A stretch of DNA of 64,000 nt from CATQHD01 sp965202675 (GCA_965202675.1 OZ241842.1:1860001-1924000); one strand, 5' to 3'. Counted from the first letter of the stretch, positions 8,031 through 16,538 are shown. The notes: generated from the sequence alone by a model not told the origin. Program-made: numbers and translations.

Positions 8031-9257
8031 TCACGACCACAGGGTGGATATGGGGGCGGCCGTTATCCGGTCGCCGAGGGGGTAGGAGTAAGGCCCGGTG
8101 TGAAGCACGACCCCGGCCTCGAACCGGTCATCGAAGTTGTCCCGCAGCCAGGCGAGGGAACGGGCGGCGTCCTTCGCGGGGGCGCCGTCGGCCTTGACTT
8201 CCACCCCGATGATCCGGCGCCCGCGCAGCTCGGCCACGATGTCCACCTCGTGGCGGCCCTGGTGGGTGCGGAGGTGATAGAGCCGGGGTCTGCTCTCGGC
8301 CGCCGCCGCCTCGGACCGGAGCTGGGCGGCGACGAACGTGTCAAGAAGCCGGCCCAACAGGTTGCCGTCCCGGAGCACCGCCGCGGCGTCGACCCGGAGC
8401 ACGCCGGCCAGCAGGGCGGAATCGACGAGATAACGTTTCGGCCCCAGCACCAACCTCTTGAGGCGGTTCGGCAGCCACGCCGGGGTCTCGTCGACCACCA
8501 TCAGACGCCGCAGCAGCCGGTCGTAGGCGAGCGCCGTCCTGCGGTTGATCCGAGCCGCGTCGTAGAGGGTCTTGTGTTCGGCCGGCCCGGCCGAGTTGAG
8601 GGCGTAGGCCTCGAAGTAGCGGGCGAAGCGGGCCGGGTCCCGACCGTTCGAGACGGTCTCTATATCGCGGGTGGACAACAGCTCTACGTAGCCCTCCAGC
8701 CAGTCCTGTGCCGTCTGCTCGTCCATCCCGAGGGTGGGCGGGAAACCTCCCCGCAGCGCCAGCTCGACATAGCCGCGCAGGTCGGGCGCGTCGGCGGCGG
8801 GCGCCGGAGGCTCCCCGGCCAGGAGCCGGTCGAACAACGGTCTGGGGGCCCTGCCCATCGCCTCGGCCGCCGTCATGGGATACATGGCCACCGGCGTCAC
8901 CCGGCCCGTGCCGGGCCATGACTCGGCTTCGAGGCGGGTGTGCACCGAGCCTGTCAGCAGATACCGGCCGGGGCGGCTGTCGGCGTCGACCGACCGCTTG
9001 ACCGCCCCCAACACCTCCGGCGCCTCCTGCCACTCGTCGAGCAGCACCGGTTCGGGCAGCCCCCGGAGCGCGCCGTCCGCGTCGGCGCGCACCGCCGCGG
9101 CTTGAGGGCGGCGGTCCAAATTGATGATATGGGCGGCGCGCCGGGCGGCGGTGGTGGTCTTGCCTACAGCCCTGGGGCCGAGAATCATCAATGCGGGCAA
9201 CCGGGTCAGCATCCGCGCCAGACGGGAATCAACCGACCGGGTCAGGTACTTTTTCAT
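8031..9257 (-). CDS. AAA ATPase of the AAA_14/DUF4143 family
   Basis: This 408-residue protein has an N-terminal P-loop ATPase: Walker A GPRAVGKT at about 27-34 and Walker B LLDE at about 72-75, then the YLLTGSVHTRL sensor-like segment. The C-terminal DUF4143 part contains HQGRHEVDIVAE followed by GVEVKA, which looks like the D...ExK core of a PD-(D/E)xK nuclease fold. These proteins are common accessory ATPases with no settled role; some are carried in mobile or defence regions. An array of five 12-mers at 23-bp spacing lies 34 bases upstream of the start, and repeat copy 2 lies downstream. It stands alone with no partner gene. Confidence 0.85.
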   Translation of the reverse strand: MKKYLTRSVDSRLARMLTRLPALMILGPRAVGKTTTAARRAAHIINLDRRPQAAAVRADADGALRGLPEPVLLDEWQEAPEVLGAVKRSVDADSRPGRYLLTGSVHTRLEAESWPGTGRVTPVAMYPMTAAEAMGRAPRPLFDRLLAGEPPAPAADAPDLRGYVELALRGGFPPTLGMDEQTAQDWLEGYVELLSTRDIETVSNGRDPARFARYFEAYALNSAGPAEHKTLYDAARINRRTALAYDRLLRRLMVVDETPAWLPNRLKRLVLGPKRYLVDSALLAGVLRVDAAAVLRDGNLLGRLLDTFVAAQLRSEAAAAESRPRLYHLRTHQGRHEVDIVAELRGRRIIGVEVKADGAPAKDAARSLAWLRDNFDDRFEAGVVLHTGPYSYPLGDRITAAPISTLWS

Positions 9258-9290
9258 ATCTTGCTCAGCGCCCTTTACCAGGGTAATACC

Positions 9291-9394
9291 GTTCCCACGC
9301 GGCTTATGATACTGTTTTCACGCGGGGATGGGTGCCGTTTTCACGCGGCCCGCGATACCGTTTTCACGCGAGGACCGGTGCCGTTTTCACGCGG
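9291..9394. repeat. Five-unit direct repeat array, 23-bp period
   Basis: The 12-mer GTTTTCACGCGG starts at 9291 (degenerate, GTTCCCACGCGG), 9314, 9337, 9360 (last base A) and 9383. The start-to-start distance is exactly 23 bases every time. The 11-base spacers end alternately in ATACT/ATACC or GTGCC, so the spacers are partly conserved too. The array fills most of the gap between the DUF4143 ATPase start (9257) and the adenine deaminase stop (9406). It could be a row of operator sites, iterons, or the repeated terminus of an IS21-like element; no transposase is nearby. Confidence 0.9.
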
Positions 9395-9405
9395 CGGCGC
9401 GGTTC

Positions 9406-10404
9406 TCAGAAGGCGGCGGCGAAGTCGGTGATCTCCTGCTGGAGGGACGCTTTGCGGTCGGCGGGCAGGAAGGATGCTTCGACCGAGTTGCGGGCCAGCT
9501 GCACCAGGTCGTCTGCGGAGAGGTCGAGGGCGGACGCGACGGCCAGGTAGTTGTCCCCGATGTAGCCGCCGAAGTAGGCGGGGTCGTCCGAGTTGACGGT
9601 AACCAGCACCCCGGCGTCCATGAACTTCTTCAGGTTGTGGTCGCGCAGGTCGGGGAACACCTGGAGCTTCTGGTTGGACAGCGGGCACATAGTGAGGGGG
9701 ATGCGCTCCCCGGCCAGGCGCTCCACCAGCGCCGGATCGCCCCAGGCCCGGACTCCGTGCTCGATCCGCTCCGCCCCCAGCGCGTCGAGCGCCCCCCAGA
9801 CATATTCCGGCGGCCCTTCCTCCCCGGCGTGGGCCACCCGCCGCAGCCCCGCCGCCGCCGCCCGCCGGTAGGCCTCGGCGAAGGGCTCAGGCGGATTGCC
9901 CGCCTCGCCCGAATCGAGGCCCACCCCCTGGATGTGCCGGAGGTAGGGCCGGGCCTGCTCGAACACCTCCACCGCCGACTCGGCCGGCAGGTGGCGGAGG
10001 AAGCACAGGATCAGGGTGGAGGTGATACGGGGCGCGGCCTGGGATTGGGCGCGCACGAACCCCCGGATCACGGTTCCCATTTCTATGCCCCGCTCGGTGT
10101 GGGTCTGGGGGTCGAAGAAGACCTCGGCGTGGCGCACCCCGTCGGCGGCCGCCCGCTCCAGGTAGGCGGCCATGAGAGCGCCGAAGTCATCCTCCGTCTG
10201 GAGCACGGCGGCGGCCTCGTAGTAGATGTCCAGGAAGGATTGGAGGTTGTCGAACTCGTAGGCAGACCGCACTTCCTCCACCGACCGATAGGGCAGGGCG
10301 GCCCCGTTGCGCCCCGCCAGCTCGAACATCAGCTCCGGCTCGAGGGTTCCTTCGATGTGAACATGGAGCTCGGTTTTGGGAAGACCCCGGACGAACTCCT
10401 CCAT
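9406..10404 (-). CDS. Adenine/adenosine deaminase, probably adenine deaminase (Aah1 type)
   Basis: The enzyme hydrolyses the amino group of adenine (giving hypoxanthine) or adenosine (giving inosine). Zinc ligands HVH at 14/16, the HAGEE motif and the SDDP motif are all present. The ELHVHIEGTLEPE opening and NSDDPAYFGGY are typical of the fungal-type adenine deaminase branch rather than classical adenosine deaminase. The ATG at 10402-10404 is preceded by AAGGAG at a good distance; the open frame upstream to 10479 is not needed. The next gene upstream is an AzgA-type purine permease on the same strand, so uptake and deamination of adenine probably work together. Confidence 0.85.
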   Translation of the reverse strand: MEEFVRGLPKTELHVHIEGTLEPELMFELAGRNGAALPYRSVEEVRSAYEFDNLQSFLDIYYEAAAVLQTEDDFGALMAAYLERAAADGVRHAEVFFDPQTHTERGIEMGTVIRGFVRAQSQAAPRITSTLILCFLRHLPAESAVEVFEQARPYLRHIQGVGLDSGEAGNPPEPFAEAYRRAAAAGLRRVAHAGEEGPPEYVWGALDALGAERIEHGVRAWGDPALVERLAGERIPLTMCPLSNQKLQVFPDLRDHNLKKFMDAGVLVTVNSDDPAYFGGYIGDNYLAVASALDLSADDLVQLARNSVEASFLPADRKASLQQEITDFAAAF

Positions 10405-10486
10405 CGTCTCTCCTTCGGGTAATCCTTGCCTATCCCCGACGCGGGCAACACACCCCGCGGGTCGAGGAACTCTACCCATGCAAGCG

Positions 10487-10514
10487 GGAAGGCGCCCCGC
10501 GCGGGGCGCCTTCC
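10487..10514 (-). terminator. Perfect 28-base palindrome after the purine permease gene
   Basis: A 14-base arm is followed immediately by its exact reverse complement. The RNA would form a very stable GC hairpin 28 bases past the permease stop. No U tract follows, as in many actinobacterial terminators. It separates the permease from the deaminase gene and may let transcription through partially. Confidence 0.7.
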
Positions 10515-10542
10515 GAATGTCGGACTCGCTCCGAAGAACGGT

Positions 10543-11871
10543 CTATATAAACATCCCCAGCCACTCCTGGGCGAAGAAGACGAGGCAGGCGACCGAAACC
10601 ACCCACATCAGGATGTGTATTTCCCGGGCCTTGCCCCGCACCACCTTGATCAGGGTGTGGCTCACGAAACCGGCGGCGATGCCGACCGTGATGGAGTAGG
10701 TCAGGGGCATGAGGATGATGGCAAAAAGCGCCGGCAGCCCTTCCTCGAAGTCCCTGAAGTCGATGTGCCTGAGCAGACCTACCATCAGGAAGCCGATGAG
10801 GATCAGCACCGGCGCCGTCGCCACCGCGGGAACGACCAAGGCCAGCGGCGACAGGATGATGGCGATCAGGAAGAGTATCCCGGTCACCACCGAGGTGAGA
10901 CCGGTCCGGCCGCCTTCGGCCACTCCGGCCGAGCTCTCGATGTAGCTGGTGTTGGAGCTGACCCCGGCCAAGCCGCCCAGCGCCGCGCCGAGTGAGTCGA
11001 CCAGCAACAGCTGCTTCAGGCGGGGGATGCGGCCATCCTCCTCGGCCAGTTCGGCCTGCTCGACGATGGCGGTGGCCGTCCCCATCGTATCGAAGAAGTC
11101 GGTCAGCATAAAGGTGAAGATCGTCAGAATCGCCACCAGCACCCCCAGCTCCGTAAAGGAGTTGCCGAGGTCTACTTGGCCGAAGGTCTCCAGGCTCACC
11201 GAGGCCGCCAAGTCGTCCGGCCACTGCGCCACGCCGGAGACAAGGGCGGCAATGGTGGTCAGAAGGATGGTGATGATCATCGCCCCCTTGACCTTCCAGG
11301 CCATCAGCACCATCGCGATCAGCAGACCGATCAGGGTCATCCCATGCGCCCAAGTGGTGGGGAACACGAAATCGACGATCACGCCTTGGCCGGCCTGCAC
11401 CAACCCGCCGTTCACCAAACCGATGAAGAGGATGAACAGACCGATGCCCACCCCGATCGAGTACTTGAGGCTGTTGGGTATCGCCTCCATGACCGCCTCG
11501 CGCAGGCCGAGCAGCACCAACACGGTTACGACGATGCCTTCCCACAAGATAACGCCCATGGCGCCTTCTATGGTCAGGCCCGCGCCGAGCGTCAGGCCGA
11601 ACGCCACCGCCGCGTTGATTCCCAGCCCGGCCGCCATGGCAATCGGGTAGTTGGAAAATACGCCCATGGCGATGGTCATGACCCCGGCTACCAGGGCGGT
11701 GCCGGCCGCCACCGCCGCCTTGTCGAGCCCGGCCGCACTGAGGATGTCGGCGTTGACGAAAAGGATGTAGGCCATCACCAGGAACGTGGTGACACCTGCT
11801 CGGATTTCGGTTCCTATCGAAGACCCGCGTTCGGAGATCTTGAAATAGCTGTCAAGACCTGTTTGCGCCAT
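10543..11871 (-). CDS. AzgA-like NCS2 purine permease
   Basis: This polytopic membrane protein belongs to the AzgA branch of the NCS2 family, which imports adenine, hypoxanthine or guanine with protons. Recognisable segments are SYFKISERGSSIGTEIRAG at the N-terminus, VMAYILFVNADILS in TM1, GLGINAAVAFG in TM3 and FDTMGTATAIVEQAEL and SNTSYIESSAGVAEGGRTG in the substrate region. The ATG at 11869-11871 follows GGAGGGAAT, giving 442 residues, the usual length. The open frame to 12060 upstream lacks homology-like sequence and was not used. The neighbouring deaminase suggests adenine as a substrate. Confidence 0.9.
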   Translation of the reverse strand: MAQTGLDSYFKISERGSSIGTEIRAGVTTFLVMAYILFVNADILSAAGLDKAAVAAGTALVAGVMTIAMGVFSNYPIAMAAGLGINAAVAFGLTLGAGLTIEGAMGVILWEGIVVTVLVLLGLREAVMEAIPNSLKYSIGVGIGLFILFIGLVNGGLVQAGQGVIVDFVFPTTWAHGMTLIGLLIAMVLMAWKVKGAMIITILLTTIAALVSGVAQWPDDLAASVSLETFGQVDLGNSFTELGVLVAILTIFTFMLTDFFDTMGTATAIVEQAELAEEDGRIPRLKQLLLVDSLGAALGGLAGVSSNTSYIESSAGVAEGGRTGLTSVVTGILFLIAIILSPLALVVPAVATAPVLILIGFLMVGLLRHIDFRDFEEGLPALFAIILMPLTYSITVGIAAGFVSHTLIKVVRGKAREIHILMWVVSVACLVFFAQEWLGMFI

Positions 11872-12082
11872 ATTCCCTCCCTCTCTGTGTTGCCCCTTAA
11901 ACAAGGACGGCCCAACAATAGCCGCACCAATAGCCGCTTTGCCGGATTTCCGCGATATTGCCGCCGAATTCCGGTCGGGGCGGACTATCGGGCCCGGGGC
12001 TGCCTGCTGCTGGAGGGCTTCGCCCTCGCCCTGCCCCTCCTCGCCTACCCTCACCCTCATGACCGCCCGCCGCAGGATCTGA

Positions 12083-13387
12083 ATGCCGCCTCCGCTGCCG
12101 GCCCGCTACCGCCTCGAGGTCCGCCTCGGCCGGGACGAGGACGTAGAAGAATGGTTCGCCACCGACGCGGACCTCAACCGGCCCGTTCTGATCCGGGTGC
12201 TGGGGCCGGAAGCAACGCGGGGGCGGCGTGACTCGTTCCTGGAGTCGGTGCGCCGGGCCTCCCGGGTGAGCCACAACCATGTGGCGGCCGTGTTCGCCGC
12301 CGACCGGACGGGGCATTTCGCCTATGCGGTCACCGAATGGACGGGCGGCATCACCCTGGCGCACCGGATCAAGGCCGAGGACACCCCGCCGGTCGCCGAG
12401 TTCCTGTCCAACGCCTCCGGCCTGGCCGACGGCTTGGCGGCCCTCCACGGCGAGGGGGTGGTGCACGGGGCCATCGATTCCGGAGCGGTCCTCTATCCGG
12501 GCGCCCACCCCGCCAAGCTGGCCGGCTTCGGGCGGCGCTTGCGCACCCATGAGGCCTCCGACGACGTGCAGGCGCTGGGGTCGGCTCTCGAAACCGCCCT
12601 GACCGGACGTCCCGCCGGGATCCTGGCCCCCTCGCAGGTGATCGACGCCCTGCCGTCGGGGGTGGACGACGCCCTTCGCCTCGCCCAGGAGGCCGAGGTC
12701 ACCGCCCGCCAGCTGGCCGACCTGGTCCGGTCGATCCCCTACTCCCCGCCCCTGCAGCCGACTTCCCGCTGGTCATGGCGCTGGCTCGTCCCGGCCGGGG
12801 TGCTGGCCCTGGCGGCGGTGGTGCTGGTGTGGCTGGGAAACCTGTTGGACGCCGATTCCAGCTCCCCGGTGCTGGCGCCGGCCATCCCCTCCCCCACCGT
12901 TACCATGCCGGCGGCTACCACCGCCCCCGCCGCCGCGCCCACGACCACCACTCCGCCCCAACCGGTGGTCATGGAGCGGGCGGCGGCTTTCGATCCGTTG
13001 GGGGACGGCCAGGAGCATTCCAGCCGGATCCGCTACCTCACCGACGGCGACCCCTCCACCTTCTGGCGGACCGAGAATTACTTCGACCCGCTGCCTCTGC
13101 TCAAGGACGGGGTGGGGGTGGTGTTCGAAATAACCGGATCGCCGGGGCTGATCGAGCTGGTGGGCTTCTCGGCCGGGACGACCTTCCGGGTGATGTGGGC
13201 GGAGCAGCTGCTGGGCATCCGGGACCAGGGCTGGGAAACCGTCACCGAGGAGCGCTCCGGGGCGGCCAACATGCGCATCCCTCTGCCCGACCGCCGGGAC
13301 GGGGTGTGGCTGCTCTGGCTGATCGACCTGCCCCCGGAGGGCGACGTGTATATCGCCCGGCTGGCGGAAGTAAGCTTTCTCCATTGA
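12083..13387 (+). CDS. Membrane-anchored pseudokinase with external discoidin-like domain (MviN C-terminal type)
   Basis: The 434-residue protein has a kinase-like domain (about 1-215), one transmembrane helix (about 232-255), a Pro/Thr linker and an extracellular discoidin-like domain (about 290-434). The kinase fold is inactive by sequence: VAIK is VLIRVL, HRD is HGA and DFG is GFG, and no glycine loop is seen. In mycobacteria the same three parts form the C-terminal half of MviN, whose phosphorylated pseudokinase binds FhaA during cell-wall synthesis, and mviN sits just before sigM. Here the MurJ flippase part is absent, so the regulatory half is a separate protein. Known from the family: MviN role. 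Inferred: the same role here. Confidence 0.8.
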   Translation: MPPPLPARYRLEVRLGRDEDVEEWFATDADLNRPVLIRVLGPEATRGRRDSFLESVRRASRVSHNHVAAVFAADRTGHFAYAVTEWTGGITLAHRIKAEDTPPVAEFLSNASGLADGLAALHGEGVVHGAIDSGAVLYPGAHPAKLAGFGRRLRTHEASDDVQALGSALETALTGRPAGILAPSQVIDALPSGVDDALRLAQEAEVTARQLADLVRSIPYSPPLQPTSRWSWRWLVPAGVLALAAVVLVWLGNLLDADSSSPVLAPAIPSPTVTMPAATTAPAAAPTTTTPPQPVVMERAAAFDPLGDGQEHSSRIRYLTDGDPSTFWRTENYFDPLPLLKDGVGVVFEITGSPGLIELVGFSAGTTFRVMWAEQLLGIRDQGWETVTEERSGAANMRIPLPDRRDGVWLLWLIDLPPEGDVYIARLAEVSFLH

Positions 13388-13977
13388 CCGGGCGATCAAC
13401 CACCCGGCGTCTCCCTCCGGACGACGCGTTGCTCCGCCGCTACCTGGCCGGCGACGGGCGGGCCTTCGACCTGCTGATGGAGGCGCACGAAAACCGGGTC
13501 TTCGCGGTCTGCCTGCGCATTCTGCGGGACCGTGACGCGGCTCTCGACGCCGTCCAGGAGACCTTCATCACCGTTTTGAGAAAAGCGGGCGGCTTCGAGG
13601 GAAGGGCGGCCTTCTCCACCTGGCTCTACCGGATCGCAGTCAACACCTGCTACGACATGCTGCGCCGCCGGGGCCGCCGCCGGACCTATCCCCTGCCCGA
13701 AGCCCGCGACCTGCCGGATCCGGCGGCGGGCAGTCCGATGGAAGCCGCCGAGCTGCGTCCGGCCATCGAAGAAGCCTTGGCGGAATTGCCCGAAGAGTTC
13801 GCACCGGCCGTGATCTTGAGCGACCTGGAAGGGCTCCCCCTGCAGACGGTGGCCGACATCCTGGAAGTGCCGCTGGGCACTGTGAAATCTCGCGTTTTCC
13901 GGGGGAGGCGGATGCTGGCCGCAAAACTCGGGAACCTTTTGGAGGCCTCCCGCTGTCCCAAGGATGAAGGACGATGA
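13384..13977 (+). CDS. ECF sigma factor (SigM-like)
   Basis: This 197-residue sigma70-family regulator has region 2 (ENRVFAVCLRILRDRDAALDAVQETFITVLRKA, with the WLYRIAVNTCYDMLR part of 2.3-2.4) and region 4 (ELPEEFAPAVILSDLEGLPLQTVADILEVPLGTVKSRVFRGR). The proposed start is a TTG whose last two bases overlap the TGA of the pseudokinase gene, so translation may be coupled. The gene order pseudokinase-sigma-anti-sigma-trxB-trxA matches the mycobacterial sigM locus, which governs part of the envelope stress response. The regulon is not visible here. Confidence 0.9.
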   Translation: MTGRSTTRRLPPDDALLRRYLAGDGRAFDLLMEAHENRVFAVCLRILRDRDAALDAVQETFITVLRKAGGFEGRAAFSTWLYRIAVNTCYDMLRRRGRRRTYPLPEARDLPDPAAGSPMEAAELRPAIEEALAELPEEFAPAVILSDLEGLPLQTVADILEVPLGTVKSRVFRGRRMLAAKLGNLLEASRCPKDEGR

Positions 13978-14945
13978 GCGAGCGCGACTTCGATTTTGAT
14001 CTGATTATGGGGCTGGCCGCCGGAGACTTCCCGCCGGATGAGGCGGCGGAGATAGAGGCCGGGCTGGACGCCGACGCCCGGAGGGAACTGGCCTCCCAGC
14101 GCGCCGCCCTCCAGTCCCTCGGCCTGCTGCGGCAGCCCGCCCTGGCCGCTGCGGAACGGCGGAAGCTGCGGGCGGGGGTGCGGGCGGAGCTCGGGATCGC
14201 CGAAGCGGCCGAGGCAGGCGGGCGGCGGAGGCGCAGGAAGGTCAGGTGGGCGAGAGCCTTTCCTGCGCTGGCCGCGGCGGCCGCCCTGGTGGTGGTGATC
14301 GGGGTGGCGCGCAACGACGGCCGGGAGCCGACTCCCGAGGCGACCGCGACACACGCTGCCGCCGCAACCACCGCTGCTGCTCCTGCAGTCCCTCCTGAAC
14401 AGAGCCGCGAGTCGGCGGCCATGACACAGGACGCCGCCGCCGCCACAACGACGCGGGCCATGCCGACGACCACGACACAGACCACCGCGGCAATGCAGGC
14501 GGCCGCCCTGGAAGCGGCCGAAGCATCGGCGGCAGAGGAAGCCCTGTTGGAGGAATCGGCGGCGGCCCAGGCGGCGGACAGCCCTCCTCTTACTGCTGCC
14601 ACTACCGCGGTCGGCGCCGGGGCGGGAGGCGCTTCGCCGGCCTCGTTCGACCTCTCCTTGGAAGGACTGCTCGAGCTGGGGGATGACGAAGAACTGCTGG
14701 CCTCGTTCTTGGACGAGTACACCGCCGGGGCGGCGCCCTTCCCCGTCTCGGAGCTGGGGGCGAGAGCCGGCCGGGTCGGTCTGGTGTGTTGGGAGGCGGC
14801 GGGCGCCGCGGAGGCGGGCCGGGTGCTGTTCGCAGGCGCCGGGCTGATCGACGGGTCGGAAGGCGAGGCCTACATCATCGAGGAGGACGGCGCCGCGGGG
14901 GTGCGTCTATTCAACGCCCCGGACTGCACTAACCTGAACCCGTGA
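13974..14945 (+). CDS. Transmembrane anti-sigma factor-like protein
   Basis: The ATG overlaps the sigma gene stop (ATGA), as is usual for sigma/anti-sigma pairs. The N-terminal 85 residues are an acidic cytoplasmic domain (GLAAGDFPPDEAAEIEAGLDADA), followed by an Arg cluster and one transmembrane helix at about 92-110. A long Ala/Thr-rich low-complexity linker leads to an external C-terminal domain ending with Cys-containing segments (LVCWEAAG, DCTNLNP). No HxxxCxxC zinc motif is present, so it is not a ZAS-type anti-sigma. The role is inferred from position and topology, as for RsmA in mycobacteria. Confidence 0.75.
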   Translation: MSERDFDFDLIMGLAAGDFPPDEAAEIEAGLDADARRELASQRAALQSLGLLRQPALAAAERRKLRAGVRAELGIAEAAEAGGRRRRRKVRWARAFPALAAAAALVVVIGVARNDGREPTPEATATHAAAATTAAAPAVPPEQSRESAAMTQDAAAATTTRAMPTTTTQTTAAMQAAALEAAEASAAEEALLEESAAAQAADSPPLTAATTAVGAGAGGASPASFDLSLEGLLELGDDEELLASFLDEYTAGAAPFPVSELGARAGRVGLVCWEAAGAAEAGRVLFAGAGLIDGSEGEAYIIEEDGAAGVRLFNAPDCTNLNP

Positions 14946-15220
14946 AAGAGAGTCAGGCAACTCGTTTCGCCGACCTGCTCGAAGGCGTCGCCGAAAAAGC
15001 CAGGGCCCTCACCGTCGACCGGCTCGCCAGGGGGATCACCCTCACGGCCCTGGGCGTCGGGGCGGCGGCGCTGGCAGCGGCGGGGCTGGTTTTCCTGCTG
15101 GTCGCTCTGTTCCGGCTGTTGGCGGTCGGAGTGGGCGCAACAGCGGCGTATGCGGTCTTCGGAGCGCTGTTTGCGGCCGCCGGATGGTTGGTCTTGAGGA
15201 GGCGCTCCCGCCATGATTGA
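14942..15220 (+). CDS. Small two-helix membrane protein
   Basis: The 92-residue product starts at a GTG overlapping the anti-sigma stop (GTGA) and its end overlaps the trxB start by 8 bases. It has an amphipathic N-terminal part, two hydrophobic helices (about 32-55 and 62-84) and a basic tail RRRSRHD. It resembles the phage-holin-superfamily/DUF1469-like small membrane proteins of actinobacteria in size and topology, but I cannot assign a family. The tight overlaps place it in the sigma-trxB operon. Confidence 0.7.
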   Translation: MKESQATRFADLLEGVAEKARALTVDRLARGITLTALGVGAAALAAAGLVFLLVALFRLLAVGVGATAAYAVFGALFAAAGWLVLRRRSRHD

Positions 15221-16142
15221 GAATGTGGTCATCATCGGGTCCGGGCCGGCCGGGCTCACCGCGGCCCTCTACGCCGCCCGGGCCGACCTCGCCCCTCTGG
15301 TCTTCGAAGGCGTTGCGGCGGGCGGCCAGCTGATGATCACCACCGACGTGGAGAACTATCCCGGCTTTCCGGACGGGATCATGGGGCCGGAGCTGATGGA
15401 CCTGTTCCGTAGGCAGGCCGAGCGTTTCGGGGCGCGGCTCGAAGCAACGGACGTGACCGCGGTGGACTTCTCCAGGCATCCCTTCGAGCTGCAGGCGGGG
15501 GACGACCGCCGTCTGGCCCGGTCGGTCATCATCGCCACCGGTGCCGTCGCCCGCTTCCTGGGGGTGCCGGGCGAGGAGGAGCTGATCGGACGGGGGGTGT
15601 CGGCCTGCGCTACCTGCGACGGGTTCTTTTTCCGGGGCAAAGAGCTGGTGGTGGTGGGAGGGGGCGATTCGGCCATGGAAGAGTCCCTGTTCCTCACCAA
15701 GTTTGCCTCGAAGGTAACCATCGTCCACCGGCGGGACCGGTTCCGGGCTTCGCGGATCATGGCCAACCGGGCGCTGGCGCACGAGAAGATCGACGTCCTC
15801 TGGAACACCACCCTGGAGGAGGTGCTGGGCGAAAACAGCGTCACCGGGGTGGTGCTGCGGGAGACGGACAGCGGGAAAACCTATAGCCGGCCCATCGACG
15901 GGGTCTTCATCGCCATAGGACACGACCCGAGCACCGGACTGTTCCGAGGCCGGCTCGACCTCGACGAGCAGGGGTACATCCTGGTGCGCGACCGCCCCTC
16001 CACCATGACCAGCGTGGAGGGGGTCTTCGCCTGCGGCGACGCGGTGGACACCGTGTACCGCCAAGCCGTTACCGCGGCCGGCACCGGATGCTCGGCGGCG
16101 ATCGACGCCGAGCGGTGGCTGGAAGCTAGAGCTGAGGTATAG
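15213..16142 (+). CDS. trxB: Thioredoxin reductase
   Basis: This NADPH-dependent flavoenzyme reduces thioredoxin in the cytoplasm. The FAD motif GSGPAGLTAA is at about 9-18, the redox-active CATC at 132-135, the NADPH motif GGGDSAMEE follows, and VFACGDAVD is the second FAD motif. The 309 residues match the low-molecular-weight bacterial type. An imperfect hairpin covers its last codons and the gap to trxA, so the two genes are probably cotranscribed with some attenuation. Confidence 0.97.
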   Translation: MIENVVIIGSGPAGLTAALYAARADLAPLVFEGVAAGGQLMITTDVENYPGFPDGIMGPELMDLFRRQAERFGARLEATDVTAVDFSRHPFELQAGDDRRLARSVIIATGAVARFLGVPGEEELIGRGVSACATCDGFFFRGKELVVVGGGDSAMEESLFLTKFASKVTIVHRRDRFRASRIMANRALAHEKIDVLWNTTLEEVLGENSVTGVVLRETDSGKTYSRPIDGVFIAIGHDPSTGLFRGRLDLDEQGYILVRDRPSTMTSVEGVFACGDAVDTVYRQAVTAAGTGCSAAIDAERWLEARAEV

Positions 16143-16163
16143 GACGTAACCTATAGCCTCTAG
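16126..16163 (+). other. Hairpin across the trxB stop codon
   Basis: The sequence CTAGAG...GGTATAGG pairs with CCTATAGCCTCTAG around a six-base loop ACGTAA (16144-16149). The arms contain one mismatch and a four-base bulge. It may stabilise the trxB message or weaken read-through into trxA. Direct copies of CCTCTAG follow. Confidence 0.45.
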
Positions 16164-16214
16164 GCCTCTAGTCGAAGTTCAACATTGGATTACGATAGAC
16201 AAGAAAGGAAAAGA

Positions 16215-16538
16215 ATGGCTGATCTTTTGACCTTGACGGACGCCGACTTCACCCAGGCGGTGGCCGGCGGAAAGCCGGTGCTGGTGGACTTCTGGGCCGA
16301 GTGGTGCGGACCGTGCCGGTTGGTGGCCCCGATCCTCGAGGAGATAGCCGCCGAACACGGCGACAGGATCACCATCGCCAAGCTCAACATCGACGAGAAC
16401 CAGAAAACCCCCTTCTCCTACGACGTAATGAGCATCCCCACGATGATCGTGTTCCAGGACGGCGTGGAGAAGAAGAGAATCGTGGGCGCCCGCCCGAAAG
16501 CCGCCATGCTGTCCGAGCTGGGAGAGTGGATCGGCTGA
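16215..16538 (+). CDS. trxA: Thioredoxin
   Basis: This is a 107-residue thioredoxin with the standard active site WCGPC (Cys 31 and 34), the preceding VLVDFWAEW strand and the cis-Pro loop SIPTMIVF. The ATG at 16215 has AAAGGAAAAG just upstream; an ATG ten codons earlier lacks a better site. It works with TrxB, 72 bases upstream. A run of twelve C (16540-16551) begins two bases after the stop. Confidence 0.96.
   Translation: MADLLTLTDADFTQAVAGGKPVLVDFWAEWCGPCRLVAPILEEIAAEHGDRITIAKLNIDENQKTPFSYDVMSIPTMIVFQDGVEKKRIVGARPKAAMLSELGEWIG

Noticed and set aside
9291..9394. CRISPR array
   Set aside because: The repeats are 12 bases with 11-base partly conserved spacers, and no cas genes are nearby. 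CRISPR repeats and spacers are about twice as long or more.
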